From DASZBX01 sp035943635 (GTDB taxonomy: Bacteria > Actinomycetota > Actinomycetes > Streptomycetales > Catenulisporaceae), in NCBI GenBank assembly GCA_035943635.1, contig DASZBX010000147.1, positions 1 through 64,000 on the forward strand: 64,000 bases of DNA, in the 5' to 3' direction. The position numbers were made by a program, and so were the translations under genes. Below are positions 50,507-57,875 of this stretch, piece by piece; positions within the stretch are counted from its first letter, which is position 1; each line of letters begins with the position of its first letter. The notes under the pieces were generated by a model. It worked only from the letters and a program-made list of their open reading frames with translations. It did no database searches and was not told the origin of the DNA.

Positions 50507-53500
50507 TTGCAAACACGTCCCGTGACTTCGCGTCGTGATCCGGCCTCGCCGGGACCGCGCACCGGGCGGCCGGGTGGCGCGGACCGATCAAGGCCCGAGC
50601 CGACCACCGGTATGACCGCCCCGAATCCGCCCGGTCCCCTGGCCGGCCGGGGCGGCGGCTCCCGGCTGTCCTTCCGCAGCTGGCGGGTGCGCAACCGGCT
50701 GCTCCTCCTGGTCACCTTCCCGCTGCTCGCGGCCATAGCCCTGGCCGTCACCCGAATAGACACGCTGTACCAGGACCAGACCTACTACAGCAACGCCAAA
50801 TTCCAGGCGAGCACCGCCAACCAGGTCGAACAGCTCCTGATCGTGCTTCAGGAGGAGCGCCAGGCGGCCGCGGTGTGCGAGATCGTCGCCGACCCGTGTT
50901 CCGCGCCGAGCAACGGCGCCGGCCTGACCGGTCAGGAGGAGGTCCAGCAGCAGTCGGAACTCCAGTTCCAGACCACGCAGACCCTGACCAACCAGGTGAT
51001 CAGCCAGCTGACCCCGGTCGCCACCATCGTGGCCGGCAGCTCCTCCTACTCCGCGAGCCTGCGCGCCGCCACGGTCGAGGCCGTGGGCCGCACCCGTGAC
51101 CTGAACCAGATCCGGGCCGTGGTGACCAACCAGCAGGTTCCGTTCACCACCGCCTACAACGCGTACACCAACGTCATCGACGACGTCCTCGCGGTCCTGC
51201 AGAACACCTCCGCCGGCACCTCGGACCCCTCGGTCAACCAGGACGAGTCCGCGCTGACCGCGATCGACAACATGATCGAGGCCCAGGCCGAGGCGCAGGT
51301 GTTCACCGCCCAGGTGATCGCGCTGCAGAGCCTGCCGAACGGCAAGAACTCCGAGGACGCGGTCGAGGTGCAGACCCAGACCAACGACCTGAGCCAGGCC
51401 ACCGCCTCGCAGAACGCCGCGGTCGCCGCGTTCGAGTCGACCGCCACGCCGCCGCTGATCCAGTCGTACCAGTCGATCGTCACCGGTTCGGACGTCGCCG
51501 CCGACCAGGCCTCCATCCAGGCCGCCGCCCAGGCGCTGCAGTCCAACACCACGGTGAGCAACAACACCGTCCAGTCGCTCAGCGACGCCGTCACTTCCGA
51601 GTATCTTCCGGTTACCATCGGTGACATGCGTGCCGTGCAGACCGCCGTCATCGACCAGATGATCGCCGACTCCGACCTGCTGCTGACCAACGCCAAGAGC
51701 GACCTGTACAAGAACGCCGCGCTGATCCTGATCGCGATGCTGCTCTCCCTCGGCGGCGCGCTGCTGATCGCCCGCTCGCTGGTGCGCCCGCTGCAGTCCC
51801 TGCGGACCGGCGCCCTGGACATCGCCGCCAACCGGCTGCCCGAGATCGTGCGCAGGCTGCGCGACTCGGACGGGTCGGAGGGCGCGATCGAGGTCGACCC
51901 GATCCCCATCTCCTCCTCGGACGAGATCGGCCAGGTGGCCCGGGCGTTCGACGAGGTCCACCAGCAGGCCGTGCGCCTGGCCTCCGAGCAGGCCCTGCTG
52001 CGGTCCAACGTCAACTCGATGTTCGTCAACCTCTCCCGCCGGTCCCAGTCCCTGGTCCAGCGCCAGCTGCGGCTGATCGACGAGCTGGAGAACTCCGAGC
52101 AGGACCCGGACCAGCTGGCCAACCTGTTCAAGCTGGACCACCTCGCCACCCGGATGCGCCGCAACGGGGAGAACCTGCTGGTCCTCGCGGGCGAGGAGCC
52201 CGGCCGCAAGTGGAGCCAGGCGGTGCGTCTGCTGGACGTCACCCGGGCCGGGGCCTCCGAGGTGGAGCAGTACGAGCGGGTCGCCCTGCGCGACCTGCCC
52301 GACGTCAACGTGCTCGGCCGGGTCGTCAACGACCTCGTCCACCTGGTCGCCGAGCTGCTGGAGAACGCCACCTCGTTCTCCGCCCCGGAGACCCGGGTGA
52401 CCGTGACCGCCAACATGCTCAACACCGGCGGCGTGATGCTCGAGGTCGAGGACGCCGGCATCGGGATGACCCCGGAGGAGCTCGACGACGCGAACGAGCG
52501 GCTGGCCAACCCGCCGGTCATCGACGTCGCCATCTCCCGCCGGATGGGCCTGTACGTGGTCGGCCGGCTGGCCACCCGGCACGGCGTGCAGGTGCGCCTG
52601 CGCCGCTCGGCCGGCGGCGGGATCACCGCCCTGGTGCTGATCCCCAGCGCCCTGCTGGCCGGCGTGGACGGCGAGCAGCAGCCGCTGGCCCCGGAGCTGT
52701 CGGCCACCGGCGCCCGTTCGCTCGGCGCCCTGCCGCGCCGCTCGGCCGGCCAGCTCGGCGGCTTCCCGATCGCGGGTGACGGCGGGGACCTGATGGGCTC
52801 GACCTCCGGCAGCGCGACCAAGGCCCCGCCGTTCGGCGGCGCGACCCCGGGCAACCTGCTCGGCATCCCCGGCGGCCCGGGCGGGGCCAACGGCGGCCCG
52901 GACCGCAGCCTGCCCCAGCGCCTGGTGCCCAAGCCGACCGAGCCGCTGGCCGACTCCGGGTCCGGCGCCGGCCCCGGCGCGGGGGCCCCGCCGTTCCGCG
53001 GCGCGGCGCCCGGCGCGTTCGGCTCCATCCCGGCCGCCCGGTCACCGTTCGAGGACCGCACCCCGGACTCCGCGGCCGAGCGGACCTCGGCCGGCACCTC
53101 GTCCACCGGGTCGATGCCCCCGGTGCCGCCGGTGGTCCCGCGGGCCAACGGCCGCCCGGAACTGCCCGGCCCGGCCGAGCCGGCCGACCAGCCGGTGGAC
53201 CTGCGTTCCTCCGGACCGCTGCCCCGGCCGGCCGCCGACCCCGACGCCACCAGCCAGTTCCCCCGGATCAAGGACGCGTCCTCGACCGGCCAGTTCCCGA
53301 AGATCAAGGACCCGTCCGCCACCGGCCAGTTCCCGAAGATCAAGGACCCGACCGCGACCGGCCAGTTCCCCAAGATCAAGGACCCGGCCGCCACCGGCCA
53401 GTTCCCGTCCCTGGACGGCCCGGGTTCCGCAACCCGCGAGTCTGACGCCGCAGCGACCGCGCAGTTCCCCCGGATCCCGTCCGAGGGCCTGCCGACCGCA

Positions 53501-54715
53501 GAGCCGAGCGACCCGCTGGCCTACCGGCCCGGCCCGATCCAGCCGGTCGGCCTGTTCGCCCCGCAGTCCACGCCCCCGGCGGCCGACAAGGCCCCGGTCG
53601 AGGACCGGACGGCGGCCGGCGGCCCGTCCCCGCTGGACTCGTCCATCGGACGCCGGCCGAGCATCCCGCCGGTCGTGCCCTCGGCCCTCCCGAACGTGCC
53701 CCCGGTCATCCCCGCGGTGGTCCCGACGGTCATCCCGACCCCGGGCCAGCCGGCCGCCTTCGGGCAGCCGGACCCGGACCGCTCCGGCGCGCACCAGCGC
53801 CCGGCCCCGGCCGAGCCGGCTGTGACCGCATCGGACCGGCTGCCGGCCCTGGCCGGACAGCAGCTGCCCGCGGTGTTCACCCCGACCCAGGCCCCCGGGA
53901 CCCCCTCCGGGGTCGAGCGGCTGTTCTCCCCGACCCCGCTGCCGCCCGCCCCTGCCACCGACGAGCGGCTGCCGATCTTCGAGGCGATGGAGTCGGAGTG
54001 GTTCCGCCGGCGGGACGAGGCGCGCACGCAGGCCGAGCAGGCCGCGGCCCAGCTGGTCTCGATTCCGGCCGGCCCCTCGGCCGCGGTCGACCCGGCGCCC
54101 CGGGCGCACACCCCGGCCGCCTCCGACTGGGCCACCGCCGCGGTCAACGCCGGCGCCGCCCAGGCGGCCGCCGCCGCGCTGCACCCGGCCCCGGCCCCGG
54201 CCGCCGAGCCCGTCCCGGCCCCGGCCCCGATCGTGGTCGAGACCGGCGGGTCCGCCGGGCCGTCCGCACCGGTTCCCGCCGAGGCGCCGGCGCAGCCGAT
54301 CCAAGCCCTGCCCACCGAGCCGATCCCCGGCCTGGCTCAGACCACGGCCGCCCCGGGAGGAGTCACGCCGATGGAAGACACCCCTGCGGCCGGGGCCGGC
54401 GCCGGCGGCGACCGCGTGTGGGACTCCCCGGGCGACGAGGGCTGGCGGGCCGCCCAGGCCGCGGCCAAGCCGGTCGCCGCCGGGCTGACCCCCAAGGGCC
54501 TGCCCAAGCGGGTGCCCAAGTCGAACCTGGTGCCCGGCTCGGCCGGCGGCACGGGCGCGGCCAAGGCCACCGCCCCGGTGTTCCCGGCCCGCTCCGCCGA
54601 GGCGGTGCGCGGACGGCTCTCCAGCTTCCACCAGGGCCTCAAGCAGGGGCGCGACGCTGCCTCGGCGACCGGCGGCGAGGAAGGCCCCGCCGGTCAGGAT
54701 CCGGCCGAGCAATGA
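50507..54715 (+). CDS. cvnA: Conservon sensor-like histidine kinase with NIT domain and long C-terminal tail
   Basis: This is a 1402-aa membrane protein of the CvnA type. TM1 (LLLLVTFPLLAAIALAVTRI) is near residues 65-85. A nitrate/nitrite-sensing-like (NIT) extracellular domain follows up to ~400, then TM2 (LILIAMLLSLGGALLIARSLV) and a HAMP domain. A helical region and an HATPase domain follow with N box LVAELLENATSFSAPETRV and G box VEDAGIGMTPEELDD. No clear phospho-acceptor H-box is visible, as usual in this family. From ~720 to the end it is Pro/Ala-rich and probably disordered, with a 12-aa tandem repeat. The TTG start at 50507 has GTGAGGG upstream; GTG 50522 or ATG 50612 are alternatives. 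It heads the four-gene conservon. Confidence 0.9.
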   Translation: MQTRPVTSRRDPASPGPRTGRPGGADRSRPEPTTGMTAPNPPGPLAGRGGGSRLSFRSWRVRNRLLLLVTFPLLAAIALAVTRIDTLYQDQTYYSNAKFQASTANQVEQLLIVLQEERQAAAVCEIVADPCSAPSNGAGLTGQEEVQQQSELQFQTTQTLTNQVISQLTPVATIVAGSSSYSASLRAATVEAVGRTRDLNQIRAVVTNQQVPFTTAYNAYTNVIDDVLAVLQNTSAGTSDPSVNQDESALTAIDNMIEAQAEAQVFTAQVIALQSLPNGKNSEDAVEVQTQTNDLSQATASQNAAVAAFESTATPPLIQSYQSIVTGSDVAADQASIQAAAQALQSNTTVSNNTVQSLSDAVTSEYLPVTIGDMRAVQTAVIDQMIADSDLLLTNAKSDLYKNAALILIAMLLSLGGALLIARSLVRPLQSLRTGALDIAANRLPEIVRRLRDSDGSEGAIEVDPIPISSSDEIGQVARAFDEVHQQAVRLASEQALLRSNVNSMFVNLSRRSQSLVQRQLRLIDELENSEQDPDQLANLFKLDHLATRMRRNGENLLVLAGEEPGRKWSQAVRLLDVTRAGASEVEQYERVALRDLPDVNVLGRVVNDLVHLVAELLENATSFSAPETRVTVTANMLNTGGVMLEVEDAGIGMTPEELDDANERLANPPVIDVAISRRMGLYVVGRLATRHGVQVRLRRSAGGGITALVLIPSALLAGVDGEQQPLAPELSATGARSLGALPRRSAGQLGGFPIAGDGGDLMGSTSGSATKAPPFGGATPGNLLGIPGGPGGANGGPDRSLPQRLVPKPTEPLADSGSGAGPGAGAPPFRGAAPGAFGSIPAARSPFEDRTPDSAAERTSAGTSSTGSMPPVPPVVPRANGRPELPGPAEPADQPVDLRSSGPLPRPAADPDATSQFPRIKDASSTGQFPKIKDPSATGQFPKIKDPTATGQFPKIKDPAATGQFPSLDGPGSATRESDAAATAQFPRIPSEGLPTAEPSDPLAYRPGPIQPVGLFAPQSTPPAADKAPVEDRTAAGGPSPLDSSIGRRPSIPPVVPSALPNVPPVIPAVVPTVIPTPGQPAAFGQPDPDRSGAHQRPAPAEPAVTASDRLPALAGQQLPAVFTPTQAPGTPSGVERLFSPTPLPPAPATDERLPIFEAMESEWFRRRDEARTQAEQAAAQLVSIPAGPSAAVDPAPRAHTPAASDWATAAVNAGAAQAAAAALHPAPAPAAEPVPAPAPIVVETGGSAGPSAPVPAEAPAQPIQALPTEPIPGLAQTTAAPGGVTPMEDTPAAGAGAGGDRVWDSPGDEGWRAAQAAAKPVAAGLTPKGLPKRVPKSNLVPGSAGGTGAAKATAPVFPARSAEAVRGRLSSFHQGLKQGRDAASATGGEEGPAGQDPAEQ
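53246..53412 (+). repeat. 36-nt in-frame tandem repeat in the kinase tail
   Basis: Five consecutive units of 36 nt (12 aa, consensus TGQFPKIKDPSA) are phased at CAGTTC positions 53255, 53291, 53327, 53363 and 53399. A degenerate sixth (TAQFPRIP) follows near 53458. The units code for a basic/aromatic short linear motif in the otherwise disordered tail, possibly a multivalent docking site. In-frame copy-number variation is likely. Confidence 0.85.
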
Positions 54716-54770
54716 TTCCCACGACCTTCTACAGCCGAACCACCTATCCCTTGGGAAGGGGAAGAGCACA

Positions 54771-55193
54771 GTGAGCGAGCTAAGCCAGGCCGCCCAGAAC
54801 CTGAACTGGCTGATCACCAGTTTCGTCGACAAGGTACCGGGGGTGGCGCACACCGTGGTGGTCTCCTCGGACGGATTGCTGCTCGCGGTCTCCAACGGAT
54901 TCCCACGGGACCGGGCCGACCAGCTCGCCGCCGTGGCCTCGGGCCTGTCCAGCCTGACCCAGGGTGCGGCCCGGATCTTCGAAGGCGGTACGGTCACACA
55001 GACCGTCGTCGAGATGGTCCGCGGGTTTCTGTTCGTGATGGCCATCAGCGACGGCTCGGTTCTGGCGGTGCTCGCCTCGTCCGACTGCGACATGGGCCTG
55101 ATCGGATACGAGATGGCGCTGCTCGTGGAGCGGGCCGGCGACGTGCTGACCCCGGCCTTGCGGGCCGAGCTGCAGAGCACGCTGCCCCGGTAA
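54771..55193 (+). CDS. cvnB: Roadblock/LC7 domain protein
   Basis: The protein has 140 aa and the whole chain is one Roadblock/LC7 fold: LNWLITSFVDKVPGVAHTVVVSSDGLLLAVSNG, then LSSLTQGAARIFEGGTVTQTVVEM and the closing LRAELQSTLPR. In conservons this protein binds the Ras-like GTPase, acting as a possible GAP or scaffold. GTG start at 54771 with GGAAGGGGAAGAG upstream. It lies 55 nt after the kinase stop. Confidence 0.95.
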   Translation: MSELSQAAQNLNWLITSFVDKVPGVAHTVVVSSDGLLLAVSNGFPRDRADQLAAVASGLSSLTQGAARIFEGGTVTQTVVEMVRGFLFVMAISDGSVLAVLASSDCDMGLIGYEMALLVERAGDVLTPALRAELQSTLPR

Positions 55194-55223
55194 TGTTCAG
55201 CTCTCTTGGTTAGGACGGTTTCA

Positions 55224-55577
55224 TTGAGTTCAGGATCCGAATCATCCCCGCTCGTGCGTCCGTACGCCATGACCGGCGGCCGGACCAGGGCTCGGTACCA
55301 ACTGGCCATCGAGGCGCTGGTGTCCACCACTCCTCGCGGCCGTTCCGCAGGTTATGGACTGATACCGGAACACCAGCGCATATGTGATCTGTGTGTCGAG
55401 GTCAAATCGCTAGCTGAGATCGCCGCGCTGATGCGGATGCCGCTCGGCGTGGCCCGGGTGATGGTGGGCGACATGGCCGAGACCGGCCTGATCGCGGTCC
55501 ACCAGCCGAGCACCGCGGAAGGCAAGCCGGACCTCGCACTTTTGGAAAGGGTGCTCCTTGGACTTCGCAACCTCTAG
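55224..55577 (+). CDS. cvnC: DUF742 protein of the conservon
   Basis: The protein has 117 aa from a TTG at 55224, with AGGA eight nt upstream. TTG 55206 would add six residues. The DUF742 pattern is clear: VRPYAMTGGRTRARYQLAIEALVSTT, then EHQRICDLC and a winged-helix-like VKSLAEIAALMRMPLGVARVMVGDMAETGLI. Proteins of this family may bind DNA or the GTPase; evidence is limited. Its end overlaps the GTPase gene by 20 nt, so the two are coupled. Confidence 0.93.
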   Translation: MSSGSESSPLVRPYAMTGGRTRARYQLAIEALVSTTPRGRSAGYGLIPEHQRICDLCVEVKSLAEIAALMRMPLGVARVMVGDMAETGLIAVHQPSTAEGKPDLALLERVLLGLRNL

Positions 55578-56151
55578 CCCGGCTCCGCTCGCCGCCGGGC
55601 CGACGACTTCGGTGAAGATCGTCGTCGCCGGCGGGTTCGGAGTGGGCAAGACCACGTTCGTCGGCGCGGTCTCTGAGATCAATCCACTGACGACCGAGGC
55701 GGTCATGACCGCCGCCAGCGACGGCATCGACGACCTGTCGAAGGTGCCGGACAAGACGACCACGACCGTGGCCATGGACTTCGGCCGCGTGTCGCTGGAC
55801 CGGGAACTGATCCTGTACCTGTTCGGCACGCCCGGACAGAACCGGTTCTGGTTCATGTGGGACGACCTGACCCGCGGCGCCATCGGCGCGGTGGTGCTGG
55901 TCGACACCCGCCGGCTGGCCGACTGCTTCTCCGCGATCGACTACTTCGAGGACGCGGGCCTGCCGTACATCGTGGCGCTCAACTGCTTCGACGGCATGCT
56001 CACGCACGACGTGGACGACGTGCGCGAGGCGCTGTCGATCCCCGGGGACGTACCGATCGTCACCTGTGACGCCCGGTCCCGCGAGTCGACCAAGCTGACG
56101 TTGATCCGTCTGGTCGAGCACGCCATGTCCCGGTTCGCCGCGCTGCGCTGA
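55558..56151 (+). CDS. cvnD: Ras-like GTPase of the conservon (ATP/GTP-binding protein)
   Basis: This 197-aa small GTPase of the MglA/Cvn type has the P-loop VVAGGFGVGKTTFVGAV, a Thr-rich switch I (KTTTTVAMDFGR), switch II FGTPGQNRFWFMWDD and a base-recognition segment ALNCFDG in place of the classical NKxD. The GTPG in switch II, where DxxG is usual, and the altered G4 are family traits. The start is a TTG at 55558. In Streptomyces, conservons act as membrane-associated switches that influence development and metabolism. The input here would come from the kinase-like protein. Confidence 0.95.
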   Translation: MDFATSSPAPLAAGPTTSVKIVVAGGFGVGKTTFVGAVSEINPLTTEAVMTAASDGIDDLSKVPDKTTTTVAMDFGRVSLDRELILYLFGTPGQNRFWFMWDDLTRGAIGAVVLVDTRRLADCFSAIDYFEDAGLPYIVALNCFDGMLTHDVDDVREALSIPGDVPIVTCDARSRESTKLTLIRLVEHAMSRFAALR

Positions 56152-56166
56152 CCGCCGGCCCGGATT

Positions 56167-56217
56167 CCGGCCGGCCGACCCGTTTCCGCACCGAGCGTGC
56201 GGGAGTGGGCCGGCCGG
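56167..56217 (+). terminator. Nested hairpin after the conservon
   Basis: CCGGCCGGCC (56167-56176) pairs with GGCCGGCCGG (56208-56217). Inside the loop CCGCAC (56186-56191) pairs with GTGCGG (56197-56202). It is followed by CTTT and lies 16 nt after the GTPase stop, so it probably ends the conservon transcript and separates it from the sugar porter. Confidence 0.65.
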
Positions 56218-56305
56218 CTTTCCGGCGTGTCCGCAGGCCACCTGCATAGCCTAGGAAGAGCCTAGCAACCGGTTAGAAGCACCGGATCCGGGCAATCGAG
56301 CGACC

Positions 56306-57712
56306 ATGGCTACGACGACTCAGCAGGGCAAGGAGACCCATTTCGGGTACGTGATATTCATCGCGGGCGCCGCCGCGATGGGCGGCTTCCTGTTCGGCTA
56401 CGACAGCGCGGTCATCAACGGCGCGGTCACCGGGATCCAGAAACACTTCAACGTCAGCTCCAACACCACCGGGTTCACCGTCGCCGCAGCCCTGATCGGC
56501 TCCGCGGTCGGCGCCTGGTTCGCCGGCGGCGCGGCCGACCGGTACGGCCGGGTCAAGGTCATGCTGACCGCCGCAGTGCTGTTCTTCGTCAGCGGCATCG
56601 GCTCGGCCCTGCCGTTCTCGATCTGGGAGCTGGCCGGCTGGCGCGTGGTCGGCGGCATCGCGATCGGCCTGGCCTCGGTGATCGCCCCGGCGTACATCGC
56701 CGAGGTGGCCCCGCCGCAGTACCGCGGCCGGCTCGGCTCGCTGCAGCAGATGGCGATCGTGCTGGGCATCTTCATCTCCCAGCTGGCCAACTACGCCTTC
56801 GCCCAGGGCGCGGGCGGGCACGCCGAGAACAAGCTCGGCCCGCTGGAGGCCTGGCAGTGGATGCTGATGGCCGAGGCGCTGCCCGCGCTGCTGTACGGCG
56901 GGCTGGCCCTGATCGTGCCGGAGTCCCCGCGCTACCTCGTCGCCAGCGGGCAGGAGGAGAAGGCGCGCGAGGTGCTGCGCAAGGTCGAGGGCGTGGATGT
57001 GGAGATGGACTCCCGGATCGAGGAGATCCGGCACGTGCTCGCCTCCGACCACCGGGCCGGCCTGCGCGACCTGCTCGGGCCGACCGGCCGGGTGCTCGCG
57101 ATCGTCTGGATCGGGATCGGGCTGTCGGTGTTCCAGCAGTTCGTCGGCATCAACGTGATCTTCTACTACTCCTCGCTGCTGTGGCAGTCGGTCGGCATCG
57201 ACGAGTCGAACTCGCTGCTGATCTCGATCTCCACCTCGCTGGTGAACATCGTCGGCACCGTGGTCGCGATCGTGGTGATCGACCGGATCGGCCGAAAGCC
57301 GCTGGCCCTGATCGGCTCCACCGGGATGACCGTCTCGCTGCTCAGCCTGGCCTGGGCCTTCCACCACGCGGTGGGCAAGGGCGGGGACGCGAAGCTGTCC
57401 AACGGATACGCCACGCTCGCCCTGGTCGGCGCGCACACCTACGTGTTCTTCTTCGCCATGTCCTGGGGCGTGGTGGTCTGGGTCATGCTCGGCGAGATGT
57501 TCCCGAACAAGATCCGCGCCGTGGCCCTGTCGGTGGCGGCCTCGGCCCAATGGCTGGCCAACTGGGTCATCACGCAGTCCTTCCCGTCCATGTCCAAGTG
57601 GTCGCTGACCGGGTCGTATTTGATCTACGCGGCCATGGCGTTCCTGTCGATCCTGTTCGTGCTCAAGTTCATCAAGGAGACGAAGGGCAAAACCCTGGAA
57701 CAGATGGGATGA
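56306..57712 (+). CDS. MFS sugar:H+ symporter
   Basis: This 468-aa sugar porter has 12 predicted TM helices. Family signatures are GGFLFGYDSAVINGAV in TM1, ADRYGRVKVM after TM2, PAYIAEVAPPQYRGRLGSLQQ before TM5, PESPRYLV after TM6, QQFVGINVIFYYS in TM7 and DRIGRKPL after TM8. The C-terminal motif is FIKETKGKTLEQM. The closest functional analogues are the GlcP glucose permeases of Streptomyces and XylE/GalP. Glucose uptake is likely but not proved. It has its own upstream region of 154 nt and stands alone. Confidence 0.92.
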   Translation: MATTTQQGKETHFGYVIFIAGAAAMGGFLFGYDSAVINGAVTGIQKHFNVSSNTTGFTVAAALIGSAVGAWFAGGAADRYGRVKVMLTAAVLFFVSGIGSALPFSIWELAGWRVVGGIAIGLASVIAPAYIAEVAPPQYRGRLGSLQQMAIVLGIFISQLANYAFAQGAGGHAENKLGPLEAWQWMLMAEALPALLYGGLALIVPESPRYLVASGQEEKAREVLRKVEGVDVEMDSRIEEIRHVLASDHRAGLRDLLGPTGRVLAIVWIGIGLSVFQQFVGINVIFYYSSLLWQSVGIDESNSLLISISTSLVNIVGTVVAIVVIDRIGRKPLALIGSTGMTVSLLSLAWAFHHAVGKGGDAKLSNGYATLALVGAHTYVFFFAMSWGVVVWVMLGEMFPNKIRAVALSVAASAQWLANWVITQSFPSMSKWSLTGSYLIYAAMAFLSILFVLKFIKETKGKTLEQMG

Positions 57713-57875
57713 CGCCGCACACGCCGTCGTCCCCGCGCCCGCGGCCGCTTCGGCGGTTGCGGGCGCAGGCGTATGCGCGGGCGGCTGACCCGGCGACAGG
57801 TCCGTTGCCCCGCCACGCAATCGGGACCAGCGTGGTGACACCGTTGCGGCGCGCCGATCCGCTAGCCTCGGGAGC

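Noticed and set aside
53246..53412. Regular 36-nt repeat resembling CRISPR repeat length
   Set aside because: Units are contiguous without spacers and are translated in frame in the kinase tail.
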